From: Emticicia sp.
GTDB taxonomy: Bacteria > Bacteroidota > Bacteroidia > Cytophagales > Spirosomataceae
DNA: 55,356 nucleotides
Direction of reading: 5' to 3'
Assembly (NCBI GenBank): GCA_017495105.1
Contig: JAFEIL010000306.1
Span: 1-55,356, forward strand
Both the position numbers and the translations under genes were made by a program. Shown one piece after another: positions 6,096 to 14,109 of this stretch. Positions within the stretch are counted from its first letter, which is position 1; the number at the start of each line of letters is the position of its first letter. The notes under the pieces were generated by a model. It was given only the letters and a program-made list of their open reading frames with translations. It was not told the origin of the DNA and ran no database searches.

Positions 6096-8558
6096 ATGAA
6101 ATTCGTAAAATTTATCATAAGTCTCTTAGCTGCGGCTGGTTTGACTTATGCCTTGAACCGTCCACTTGGAGCTGTTCCCGCTCTTGGGCGACTCTTTAGT
6201 CCATTCGAGGGCTTTTGGCAAAACGGAGAATCAAAACTAGCTCTTCCTCCCACAAATCTACAACTTGATGGCGTAACGGAAGAAGTTGATATTATTTTTG
6301 ATGATAACCGAGTACCGCACGTTTTTGCCAAAAACGACCACGACGCTTATTTTACACAAGGCTATTTAATGGCTCGTGACCGACTGTGGCAAATGGAGTT
6401 TTATACGCTCGCTGCCTCTGGCCGATTGAGCGAAGTTGTAGGTGAGCGTGCCTTAGAACTCGACCGTTACAGCCGCCGAATGGGTATGGCCGATGCTGCA
6501 AAAAAAGTCTATGAAAACGGCAAAACCAACAAAATCTTTGATGAAGTACTGAATGCTTACGCAGCGGGTGTAAATGCGTACATCAATCAATTAAAATACA
6601 AAAACCTTCCTGTCGAATACAAAATCATTGGGTATCAGCCCGAAGAATGGTCGCCTTACAAAACCATTCTGATGATGATGAATATGCGTAACGTGCTAAA
6701 CGGTGGCAGCGATGATTTCCGTATGTCGAATGCTCTTTCAAAATATGGAATGGATGTTGTGAAAGATTTATTTCCAAATTATCCGAGCAATGAATCTCCA
6801 ATAATTCCGACTGGCACAAAGTGGAATTTTACGCCTATGCAAGTGCCAGCGGTGCCAGCTCAGACAACCGCCACCTTATCTACAAGCGAAACTGTGGCGT
6901 TCAGTGTGCCGCAACATTCGCCCGAAATCGGTAGCAATAATTGGGCTGTTGGTGGCGAAAAATCGGCAACGGGTTTGCCGATTTTGGCCAATGACCCTCA
7001 CTTACAGCTTACTTTACCTTCGATTTGGTATCAGATGCAACTCTGCACACCAACCATGAATGTTTACGGTGCTTGTTTGCCTGGAGCTCCTGGAGTTGTA
7101 ATTGGTTTTAATAAAGATATTGCTTGGGGCGTAACAAACGTTGGCTCTGATGTCATGGATTTTTATCAAATCAAGTTTAAAGACAATTCAAAAAAAGAAT
7201 ATTGGTACAATGGTGCATGGAAAGCTACTTCGATGCGAGTAGAAGAATTTGTGGTGAAAGGTCGCCCAGAATCTTTGAAAGATACAGTTTTCAGCACGCA
7301 TCATGGTCCGATTGTTTATAATACAGCTTCTGACAAAAACATCAATCAAAACGTTCCCGTCGGACATGCCATGCGTTGGGTGGCTCTCGAAAAGGAAGGT
7401 ACTGATTTAATGGCCTTTTATTACCTAAATCGGGCAAAAAACTACGATGACTATCGCAAGGCACTGACGTATTATGTTGCTCCTGCTCAAAACTTTGTTT
7501 TTGCAAGTAACCAAAACGATATTTCGATTACGCCAAATGGTAAATTGCCTTTAAAATGGAAAGAACAAGGCAAGTTTATCATGGATGGCTCAAATCCTGC
7601 CCACGATTGGCAAGGTTGGATTCCTGTTGACCAAAATCCGACAGTGAAAAATCCAGCAAGAGGTTTTGTAAGTTCGGCTAATCAGTTTTCGACCGACCCG
7701 ACTTATCCTTATTATTTAGGTTGGAGATTTGCTCCGAGCGAGCGTGCGATTAGAATCAACGAACGCCTCGAAAAAATGCAAAAAGCTACCGTCGATAGTT
7801 TAAGAATGCTTCAAAATGACAATTTTAATGTTGAAGCACGTCGGATTTTACCAGTTTTGATGAAGATTTTGAATGCTGATTCATCAGAAACTAAAAATCC
7901 AGCCTATCAGACTTTGGCAAAATGGAATATGAAAAACGATGCTAACGAAGTAGGTGCAACCATCTTTGAGCGTTGGATAAAAGAACTTCGCTATATAGTT
8001 TTTGAAGATGAGTTTCCGATGAAAGATCTCAAATCTCCGATGACTTATCCTTCACGCAATCGAATGTGGGATATGGTGGTGAAAGAACCAACTGCCAAAT
8101 GGTTTGATGATGTTTCGACCAAAAACAAACAGGAGACTTTGCAGGACGTCGTAAAACATAGTTTCAAAGCCAGCATCGATTCTTTGACGCTGAAACACGG
8201 GTCAATGAATCCAGAAAATTGGGCATGGAATAAAGTAAAAAGTACGGATATCAATCATCTAGGGCGTTTGCCTGGTTTTGGCCGCCAAGACATTCCGAAT
8301 GGTGGTGGTGCAGGAATAGTGAATGCAACAACCGAACTTAACGGGCCATCATGGAGAATGGTTGTGCAACTCGACAAAGGTTGGCCAAAAGCCTATGGTC
8401 TTTACCCAGGTGGCCAGTCGGGCAATCCAGCGAGTCCATTCTACGACAATATGATTGATAAATGGGCAAAAGGCGAACTCAACGAGCTACTTTTTATGAA
8501 GTCGAAAGATGAAAAAAGCAGCCGAATTTTAGGAACAGTTAAAATAATTAAAAAATAG
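6096..8558 (+). CDS. Penicillin acylase family Ntn-hydrolase
   Basis: An 820-residue member of the S45 amidase family (penicillin G acylase, AHL and aculeacin acylases), which hydrolyses amide bonds of acyl-amino compounds. An N-terminal hydrophobic helix (about residues 5-20) anchors or exports it. The alpha-chain part contains RDRLWQMEFY and SGRLSEVVG (about residues 94-115). The beta-chain nucleophile is Ser280 in GSNNWAVGG, the autoprocessing site, followed by LANDPHL and the oxyanion Asn region. The C-terminal GGAGIVNATTELNGPSWRMV and GGQSGNPASPFY segments are also typical. Substrate cannot be told from the sequence. Confidence 0.9.
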   Translation: MKFVKFIISLLAAAGLTYALNRPLGAVPALGRLFSPFEGFWQNGESKLALPPTNLQLDGVTEEVDIIFDDNRVPHVFAKNDHDAYFTQGYLMARDRLWQMEFYTLAASGRLSEVVGERALELDRYSRRMGMADAAKKVYENGKTNKIFDEVLNAYAAGVNAYINQLKYKNLPVEYKIIGYQPEEWSPYKTILMMMNMRNVLNGGSDDFRMSNALSKYGMDVVKDLFPNYPSNESPIIPTGTKWNFTPMQVPAVPAQTTATLSTSETVAFSVPQHSPEIGSNNWAVGGEKSATGLPILANDPHLQLTLPSIWYQMQLCTPTMNVYGACLPGAPGVVIGFNKDIAWGVTNVGSDVMDFYQIKFKDNSKKEYWYNGAWKATSMRVEEFVVKGRPESLKDTVFSTHHGPIVYNTASDKNINQNVPVGHAMRWVALEKEGTDLMAFYYLNRAKNYDDYRKALTYYVAPAQNFVFASNQNDISITPNGKLPLKWKEQGKFIMDGSNPAHDWQGWIPVDQNPTVKNPARGFVSSANQFSTDPTYPYYLGWRFAPSERAIRINERLEKMQKATVDSLRMLQNDNFNVEARRILPVLMKILNADSSETKNPAYQTLAKWNMKNDANEVGATIFERWIKELRYIVFEDEFPMKDLKSPMTYPSRNRMWDMVVKEPTAKWFDDVSTKNKQETLQDVVKHSFKASIDSLTLKHGSMNPENWAWNKVKSTDINHLGRLPGFGRQDIPNGGGAGIVNATTELNGPSWRMVVQLDKGWPKAYGLYPGGQSGNPASPFYDNMIDKWAKGELNELLFMKSKDEKSSRILGTVKIIKK

Positions 8559-8565
8559 TTCTGGA

Positions 8566-8654
8566 TTTAGACAAGGCCAGCCGTGCGGTTCTGAGTTCTA
8601 AGTGAGTTTTCTCGCTATTCTGAATTCAGAACCGCACGGGCGGCCCCGTCTAAA
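8566..8654. repeat. 89-bp imperfect palindrome
   Basis: The left arm from 8566 (TTTAGAC, then GGCC, then GTGCGGTTCTGA) is repeated inverted in the right arm ending at 8654, with only a few mismatches over about 33 bp. The centre is a 20-bp AT-richer loop. It is GC-rich compared with its surroundings and is followed by two tandem CTCAGAACT units. It lies between the acylase stop and the next ATG (8678) and could be a strong RNA hairpin or a dispersed repetitive palindrome. Confidence 0.7.
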
Positions 8655-8677
8655 CTCAGAACTCAGAACTTAAAGAA

Positions 8678-9034
8678 ATGACTTACATTATCATATTAAT
8701 CGTCAGTGCGGTTGCACAATATTTTTTACCATGGTGGGTGATAGCCCCCATTGCATTTGCTATCTGTGCATGGAAATCAAAAACGGCTTTTGGAGCGTAT
8801 GCCGCTGCAGCTGGAGCTATCGCCACACTTTGGTTAGGCTATGCTTTTTATTTAAATTCGAATAATGATGGAATTATGCTGCATAAAATCGCAGGTTTAT
8901 TTTCAGAAAACATCAAGTTTTTGAAAAATCTGCCCGTAACTCCAACATATTTTTTGATTATGGCCATTATTGGTTCGCAGGTTGCAGGTCTCTCTGCTAC
9001 GGCTGGCTACCATTTTAGGCAGTTTTTCAAATAA
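8678..9034 (+). CDS. Small membrane protein, unknown function
   Basis: A 118-residue protein with about four hydrophobic stretches (residues 1-17, 19-33, 37-54 and 88-108), rich in alanine and glycine. It lies 119 bp after the acylase gene with the palindrome between, and its stop is followed by a strong intrinsic terminator at 9043. I do not recognise a family; similar short orphans in Bacteroidota are annotated hypothetical. ATG 8678 is the only sensible start. Confidence 0.7.
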   Translation: MTYIIILIVSAVAQYFLPWWVIAPIAFAICAWKSKTAFGAYAAAAGAIATLWLGYAFYLNSNNDGIMLHKIAGLFSENIKFLKNLPVTPTYFLIMAIIGSQVAGLSATAGYHFRQFFK

Positions 9035-9042
9035 AACTCTTG

Positions 9043-9073
9043 AAAATCCCTCCGAATCGGGGGGATTTTTTTA
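9043..9073 (+). terminator. Intrinsic terminator after the 8678-9034 gene
   Basis: A 12-bp stem AAAATCCCTCCG (9043-9054) pairs with CGGGGGGATTTT (9058-9069) over a 3-nt loop, with one T-G pair, and is followed by a run of T. It lies 9 bp after the stop codon. Confidence 0.85.
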
Positions 9074-9079
9074 TATTTG
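9072..9079 (+). promoter_or_regulatory. -7 box upstream of the OmpH-like gene
   Basis: TATATTTG fits TANNTTTG exactly and begins within the T run of the preceding terminator. It would give a leader of about 100 nt before the ATG at 9187. The -33 region is occupied by the terminator stem, so activity is uncertain. Confidence 0.4.
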
Positions 9080-9186
9080 CAAACTTTATTTTTTCAAAAA
9101 CCATTTAAAAAACATCACTAATAGCTTTCTGAGTCAAAGATTCATTTGTCATTTACTCCTTAGCTTGTTTACAAATTCAATTTCTC

Positions 9187-9792
9187 ATGAAAAATCTTTC
9201 TATTGTAGTTCTTTTACTTTCAGTAATTATCTGGGGTTGTGACAAATCTGCTTCTTCGGCAACATCAGGAGGCAAACAAGTGGCCGGTCGTATTGTTTAT
9301 GTAAATACTGACACACTTTTAAATCAATACGATTACTATAAAGACATTGTGAAGTCTTCTGAAAATAAGCGTTTCCGTCTTGAAACTGACATTGCTAATA
9401 AAGCAAAAAACTTCCAAAATAAAGTAGCGTTTTTCCAACAAAAAGTACAACAAGGTGGTATGACACAAGAGCAAGGACAAACTGCTCAGGCTCAATTGCA
9501 ACAAGAGGAGCAAACAATCATGGCATATCGTGATAAAGCCGCTCAAGATTTAGCGAAAGAAGATGGCAAGAAAACCGAAGATGTATTGAATAATATTCAA
9601 GCATTTTTGAAAGATTTCAACGCTGGCGATAAATATGACATGGTAATCGGTTACTCGAAAGGTGGTGGTGTATTATTTGCCAAAGAAGATTTAGACATCA
9701 CGAAGGCTGTATTGGTGGGCTTAAACAAAAAATACACAGAGGATAAAAAATCAGGTAAAGTAAAAGCAGATACTACTGCTGCAAATAAGTAA
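9187..9792 (+). CDS. OmpH/Skp-family periplasmic chaperone-like lipoprotein
   Basis: 201 residues. The N-terminus is a lipoprotein-type signal (LLLSVIIWGC, Cys18). Then come a short strand (GRIVYVNTDTLLNQY), a long charged and glutamine-rich helical arm (about residues 60-130) with coiled-coil character, and a return strand (KYDMVIGYSKGGGVLFAKEDLDIT). This is the Skp/OmpH order: the tentacle arms clasp unfolded outer-membrane proteins in the periplasm. The lipid anchor is unusual compared with soluble Skp of E. coli but not rare in Bacteroidota. It is followed by a hairpin and then tatC. Confidence 0.85.
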   Translation: MKNLSIVVLLLSVIIWGCDKSASSATSGGKQVAGRIVYVNTDTLLNQYDYYKDIVKSSENKRFRLETDIANKAKNFQNKVAFFQQKVQQGGMTQEQGQTAQAQLQQEEQTIMAYRDKAAQDLAKEDGKKTEDVLNNIQAFLKDFNAGDKYDMVIGYSKGGGVLFAKEDLDITKAVLVGLNKKYTEDKKSGKVKADTTAANK

Positions 9793-9801
9793 TTAACGAA
9801 G

Positions 9802-9836
9802 GGTTTGAAAGAAGATTTGTTGTTTTCTTTCAAACC
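9802..9836 (+). terminator. Probable terminator between ompH-like gene and tatC
   Basis: GGTTTGAAAGAA (9802-9813) pairs perfectly with TTCTTTCAAACC (9825-9836), leaving an 11-nt loop and a short ATTTTA tail. The weak T tract suggests partial termination. Confidence 0.6.
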
Positions 9837-9863
9837 ATTTTACATTCTACATTAAGTAAAAAA

Positions 9864-10739
9864 ATGCCTATAGACCAAACACCCTATTTTGATTACGACG
9901 ACGACGAAAAAGAATCGGAAGGCAAAGAAATGGGTTTTCTTGACCACCTCGAAGAACTTCGTTGGCATTTAATCCGAGCGGCACTTGCGATTGTATTTTT
10001 CATGGTGATTGCTTTTGTTTTTATCGGAGATATTTACAATAAAGTCATTTTAGGCCCAGCAAAAGTTGATTTCTGGACTTATAGAATGATGTGTAAACTG
10101 GCAGACATGGTTGGAGCTCCGGGGCTTTGTGTAAGCGAACTTAAATTTGAGTTGATGAGCCGTGAAGTTTCGGGGCAATTCGTAATGGCTCTTACTTCGG
10201 CGGCAATCATCGGTTTAGTTTTTGCGTTTCCTTATGTATTTTGGGAAATTTGGAGATTCGTAAAGCCAGGTCTGAAACCGACGGAAAGTAAGTCGGCTCG
10301 TGGAGCTGTTTTCTACGTAACTTTCTTGTTTTTCTCAGGTGTATTTTTCGGTTATTACATTGTTTCGCCGTTGGCTATCAATTTTTTAGTAAATTTTCAG
10401 ATTGACCCAAGTATCAAAAATCAATTTGATATTGGCTCTTATATCTCAATTTTAGCAACTCTTACATTGGCTTGCGGAGTGGCATTTCAGCTGCCAGTAG
10501 CCATTTTTGTTTTGACAAAAATCGGCGTAATTGGGCCAGAATTTATGCGTACTTATCGCAAACATGCAATTGTGGTTATATTGGTTGTGGCGGCAATTAT
10601 TACACCATCGCCTGACGTAACAAGTCAGATTTTGGTAGCTTTCCCACTTTATATTTTGTACGAAATAAGTATTATTATTTCGGCAAGAGAAGAAAAACGA
10701 AAATTGGCAGAAGAAAAAGCAGAAGGAATTAAAGATTGA
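9864..10739 (+). CDS. tatC: Sec-independent protein translocase TatC
   Basis: A 291-residue polytopic membrane protein, the receptor component of the twin-arginine translocase that exports folded proteins. The conserved start FLDHLEELRWHLIR (about residues 25-38) is the twin-arginine signal-peptide binding region, followed by six hydrophobic helices. Family hallmarks FWEIWRFVKPGL (about residues 128-139), FLVNFQ and PSPDVTSQ are present. An insertion around residues 70-95 (KVDFWTYRMMC) is typical of Bacteroidota TatC. No tatA/B is adjacent. A bidirectional terminator follows. Confidence 0.95.
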   Translation: MPIDQTPYFDYDDDEKESEGKEMGFLDHLEELRWHLIRAALAIVFFMVIAFVFIGDIYNKVILGPAKVDFWTYRMMCKLADMVGAPGLCVSELKFELMSREVSGQFVMALTSAAIIGLVFAFPYVFWEIWRFVKPGLKPTESKSARGAVFYVTFLFFSGVFFGYYIVSPLAINFLVNFQIDPSIKNQFDIGSYISILATLTLACGVAFQLPVAIFVLTKIGVIGPEFMRTYRKHAIVVILVVAAIITPSPDVTSQILVAFPLYILYEISIIISAREEKRKLAEEKAEGIKD

Positions 10740-10756
10740 TTTTTTTAGAAAAAAAA

Positions 10757-10795
10757 TAAAAGAGCGTAGAATTTAACAAGTTCTACGCTCTTTTA
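10757..10795. terminator. Bidirectional intrinsic terminator after tatC
   Basis: A 15-bp perfect stem, TAAAAGAGCGTAGAA (10757-10771) with TTCTACGCTCTTTTA (10781-10795), flanked by A-rich sequence on the left and T-rich on the right. It can stop both tatC and the converging pseudogene. Confidence 0.9.
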
Positions 10796-11037
10796 CTTTT
10801 TTTGTGGTTCTTCAGTGTGCTTAATATACGTCAAAGCTCCTGACGGACAATCATCAATATGCTTCATAATTGCCTCACTTTCAGTTTCTTGTAAGGTTTT
10901 TTACGGGTGTTTCTGCGGATTAAAAACATTTGATAAACCTCTGAAACAAATAACAGAATGAATACAGATTTGCGGCTGCCAATCAACTGTAATATCATCG
11001 TTTTTTTAATGTTTTGTATTTTCATTTGCTCGGCCAT
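10793..11037 (-). pseudogene. Decayed (4Fe-4S) mono-cluster binding protein (Fer4_19 type)
   Basis: On the minus strand the frames together spell a small mono-cluster 4Fe-4S protein: a start MAEQMKIQNIKK, then DDITVDWQPQICIHSVICF and GLSNVFNPQKHP, then ESEAIMKHIDDCPSGALTYI. The CIHSxxC, NP and CPSGAL motifs are the family's cluster ligands. Two lesions break it. A seven-A tract (11001-11007, T on the plus strand) is one base short to join the start to DDITV. An in-frame TAA at 10901-10903 stands where the family has PWI. The remaining reading frame ends at TAA 10793-10795, inside the tatC terminator. Sequencing error cannot explain the TAA easily, so a true pseudogene is more likely. Confidence 0.75.
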
Positions 11038-11186
11038 GATTGAATGTTTACTGACCAAAGTTTAGAAAAAAACTTATCGATTTCAAAAAAGGTAGTTCCA
11101 ATACTCCTACACAATTTTAGCACCATACTCATAAGAATATCATTTATTAGTGATTAATTTGTATCCTTATTATATTTTTTTTGCTA

Positions 11187-12416
11187 ATGTCATTCAAGTG
11201 TATTTTTAAATATAGCATTTATTTGTGTTTTCCTTTATTGAGTTTTGCTCAACGAAACATTGAAGGCAGGGTAATTAGTGGAGATGACCGAAAACCGCTT
11301 TCGTTTGCCAATGTATTTATCAGCAACTCAACCAAAGGTCAACAAGCCGACGATAAAGGCCGATTTAAACTAACCAATGTGCCTGCGGGCGTACTTGATT
11401 TGGTGGTGAGTTTTATTGGTTACGAAACCATTTCTATCAAAATAAAGGCTGATACACTTCGAAAACCTCTACTAATTATGCTTTCGCCCGATGTTATTGC
11501 TCTGCAAGGCTTTACCATAAAAAGGCTTAAAAATGGTTTTGAGAGATATTATCCGCTTTTCAAAGAACATTTCTTGGGTCGAACGGCTTTTTCTGAATCT
11601 TGTATTTTAAAGAATCCGAAAGTACTTTGGTTTTCATTGAGCGATGATGAATCGGAGTTGACAATCAAGGCCGAAGAGCCTTTGGAGATAGAAAATCGAG
11701 CCTTAGGTTATACTATTAAATACCAATTGGAGGAATTTAAGTATAGTTTTTCTCAAAACTATGTTTCATATTATGGATTTCCATTTTTCCAAGAAATGAC
11801 CACAAAAAACGATAAAAAGTTGTTGAAATGGCACGAAAACCGAGAAAAAGCTTATTTTGGTTCTCCACAGCACTTTTTCAAATCGACCATCAATTATGAT
11901 TGGGCAAATGCGGGCTACAAAGTATATACGATGCTTAGGGAAGAAAAACGTTTTTTCTTAGTTCCTCTTTTTCCCGAAATAAAAGATAGTTTGGGCAATA
12001 TTATTCAGCACGCATCTAAACAAAAAAAAGAAATAGATTCGACTGATATTCTACTGAGTAAAGACTTTTGGTTACACAAAGTTCCTACTCCAAAACGCTC
12101 ACCTTACGTACAGTATTTGCGAAAATTGCACTTGGACGAAAATTGTATTTTTGAAGTAAAAGAGCATAATGCTTTACTTAATTTTGAAAACTATTTATAC
12201 ATTTTCTATGAACGAGAATTTGAAGAACCTCAATTTGCCAATCTAGGCAAAAAAGATGCTCCTCAGGTTTCAATTTTGACACTTTTAGAACCTAGAGCTC
12301 AAATAGAATCAACGGGGCATTTGATTAGTCCACTTGCAGTTTTGTTTGAAGGACATTGGGGAATCGAGAAAATGGGTGAGTTTTTACCGATTGATTTTGA
12401 GCCTGAGTCATTTTGA
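11187..12416 (+). CDS. CarboxypepD_reg-like domain protein, exported
   Basis: A 409-residue protein started at ATG 11187; a TTG two codons upstream is also possible. The signal peptide is about residues 1-22 (FPLLSFAQ). Next comes a carboxypeptidase-regulatory-like beta-sandwich (about residues 24-98): IEGRVISGDDRKPLSFANVF, KGRFKLTNVPAG and VSFIGYET. This is the domain that also opens TonB-dependent receptors. The rest (about 110-409) is a family of exported Bacteroidota proteins of unknown function with many aromatic residues. No plug or barrel is present, so it is not a receptor. It stands alone between the pseudogene and the transhydrogenase genes. Confidence 0.75.
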   Translation: MSFKCIFKYSIYLCFPLLSFAQRNIEGRVISGDDRKPLSFANVFISNSTKGQQADDKGRFKLTNVPAGVLDLVVSFIGYETISIKIKADTLRKPLLIMLSPDVIALQGFTIKRLKNGFERYYPLFKEHFLGRTAFSESCILKNPKVLWFSLSDDESELTIKAEEPLEIENRALGYTIKYQLEEFKYSFSQNYVSYYGFPFFQEMTTKNDKKLLKWHENREKAYFGSPQHFFKSTINYDWANAGYKVYTMLREEKRFFLVPLFPEIKDSLGNIIQHASKQKKEIDSTDILLSKDFWLHKVPTPKRSPYVQYLRKLHLDENCIFEVKEHNALLNFENYLYIFYEREFEEPQFANLGKKDAPQVSILTLLEPRAQIESTGHLISPLAVLFEGHWGIEKMGEFLPIDFEPESF

Positions 12417-12479
12417 TTTCATCGTTCCTCTGAAAATTATTTTATAAATATTTTGATAAATAATTGAAATAATTCTACA

Positions 12480-13619
12480 TTGCCTTATCAAACATTTTTT
12501 TACCAAAATCACTGTGAAATTAGCCGTATTAGGGAAGCCAAACCATTTGAACGCCGAGTAGCTCTCACGCCAGAAGTCTGCAAACAATTAATCCAAGCAG
12601 GATTTGAATGCCACCTCGAACATGACGCAGGAAAAACATCTTTTTTTGACGATACAGCCTATACGACCGTAGGAGTAACTATTCAGAACGATAAATCTAC
12701 ATTGCTTGCCGCAGCCGATGTAGTGCTTAAAGTAAATCCTCTTACTCCCGAAGAGATTGCTGACATGAAAAAAGGAGCTGTGGCCATTTCTTTTATGTAT
12801 GCCGCCATCAATCCAGCAATGCTCGAAGCAGCCGCAAAGCAAGGTATTTCGGCATTTTCGGTTGATGCTATTCCTCGTATTTCAAGGGCACAAAAAATGG
12901 ATGCGTTGAGTTCTCAAGCAAACTTAGCTGGTTATAAATCGGTCATTATTGGTGCTTACCATCTCGGCAAAATCTTCCCTTTATTAATGACGGCTGCAGG
13001 CACAATCAAACCTGCAAAAGTAGTTATTATGGGTGCGGGTGTTGCAGGATTACAAGCAATTGCTACCGCCAAACGTCTCGGTGCAGTAGTTGAGGTAAGC
13101 GATATTCGTCCCGAAACAAAAGAACAGGTTGAATCTTTGGGTGGAAAATTCATCGAAGTAAAAGGCGATGAGTCTGTCAAAATCGAAGGGGGTTATGTAA
13201 AAGGTGTTTCGGAAGAATTCTTGAAAAAACAACAAGAAGTAATCTCAAAACATATTTGTGAAGCAGATTTAGTTATTACTACGGCATTAATTCCTGGGAA
13301 AAAAGCACCAATGTTGATTCCAGAGGAAGTAGTAAAAAATATGAAATTTGGTTCAGTAATAGTCGACATGGCTGTCGAACAAGGCGGAAACTGTGCTTGC
13401 AGTGAATTTGCTAAAACCGTCGAAAAATACGGTGTAACCATTGTTGGTGAAGCAAATATTCCGTCGATGCTGCCACTCAATGCCAGTGAGCTTTATGCCA
13501 AAAATATTTCAACTTTCTTGCTTCATTTGGCAACCAAAGATGGCTTCAAGTGGGAAATGGAGGAAGAAATAACCAAAGGCTCTTTGATTGTGCATGAAGG
13601 CAACATTGTAAAGCTATAA
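12480..13619 (+). CDS. pntAA: NAD(P) transhydrogenase subunit alpha (dI), apparent frameshift at the start
   Basis: The NAD(H)-binding subunit of proton-translocating transhydrogenase, 379 residues in the open frame. Motifs: EAKPFERRVALTPE near the start, PRISRAQKMDALSSQANLAG, and the Rossmann GAGVAGLQAIATAKRLGA (about residues 183-200). The open frame can only start at TTG 12480, giving a start (MPYQTFFYQNH) unlike the family. The canonical start MKLAVL is encoded in another frame from GTG 12514, and joins REAKPFERR only if one A is inserted at about 12529-12532. I read this as a one-base deletion or sequencing error. It is the first gene of a three-gene operon with pntAB and pntB. Confidence 0.9.
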   Translation: MPYQTFFYQNHCEISRIREAKPFERRVALTPEVCKQLIQAGFECHLEHDAGKTSFFDDTAYTTVGVTIQNDKSTLLAAADVVLKVNPLTPEEIADMKKGAVAISFMYAAINPAMLEAAAKQGISAFSVDAIPRISRAQKMDALSSQANLAGYKSVIIGAYHLGKIFPLLMTAAGTIKPAKVVIMGAGVAGLQAIATAKRLGAVVEVSDIRPETKEQVESLGGKFIEVKGDESVKIEGGYVKGVSEEFLKKQQEVISKHICEADLVITTALIPGKKAPMLIPEEVVKNMKFGSVIVDMAVEQGGNCACSEFAKTVEKYGVTIVGEANIPSMLPLNASELYAKNISTFLLHLATKDGFKWEMEEEITKGSLIVHEGNIVKL

Positions 13620-13674
13620 GCAATACGCATTAGTCAACAAGCAAAATCCCACTTGTAAAATTAATTTTAAAAAA

Positions 13675-13705
13675 AGCCTATAGCATATAGCCTAAAGCTT
13701 AAAGC
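13675..13705. repeat. GC(T/A)TAAAGC-type dispersed repeat, locus A
   Basis: The 31-bp stretch is built of short related words (GCCTATAGC, ATATAGCC, TAAAGCTTAAAGC). Similar strings precede the genes at 17523 and 40058. It ends 10 bp before the pntAB ATG. Confidence 0.5.
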
Positions 13706-13715
13706 AAAAAATAAA

Positions 13716-14024
13716 ATGAATCAAATAATTAATTTTCTCGGCGAAAACATTCAGATGATATACATCATTATATTGTCTGTTTTTGTAGGCGTTGAGGTAA
13801 TCGGAAAAGTGCCTGCCGTACTTCATACCCCATTGATGAGCGGTGCAAATGCCATTCACGGAGTAGTGATTGTTGGGGCAATAATTGTTATGCTCAATAC
13901 ACCTGCCGAAAACATCTTGTCTTTGGCACTTGGTTTCGTGGCGGTTGTATTCGGTACACTCAATGTAGTCGGTGGCTTTGCTGTCACTGATAGAATGTTA
14001 GAAATGTTTAAAAAGAAAAAATAA
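13716..14024 (+). CDS. pntAB: NAD(P) transhydrogenase subunit alpha part 2 (membrane, dII)
   Basis: A 102-residue membrane subunit with three hydrophobic helices (about residues 15-30, 40-60 and 65-88). It matches the split alpha-2 subunit of Rhodospirillum-type transhydrogenases; the segment VPAVLHTPLMSGANAIHGVV is the family signature. With PntB it forms the proton channel that couples hydride transfer from NADH to NADP+ to proton influx. It lies 96 bp after pntAA and 85 bp before pntB in the same direction. Confidence 0.93.
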   Translation: MNQIINFLGENIQMIYIIILSVFVGVEVIGKVPAVLHTPLMSGANAIHGVVIVGAIIVMLNTPAENILSLALGFVAVVFGTLNVVGGFAVTDRMLEMFKKKK

Positions 14025-14109
14025 CCCAACTCTCCCAGTCCTTCGGCAATTCCATTGTGGTTACGCTCAGGGAAAAGGCAGGGCTAAAATATGGAGTTCC
14101 TTACTAAAA

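Noticed and set aside
8970-9242. 90-aa plus-strand frame across the terminator
   Set aside because: Overlaps the end of one gene, a terminator and the start of the OmpH-like gene; composition is random-looking.
10864-11058. 64-aa minus-strand frame ending KKLKVRQL
   Set aside because: It is a frame-shifted reading of the broken 4Fe-4S gene; the family motifs are in another frame.
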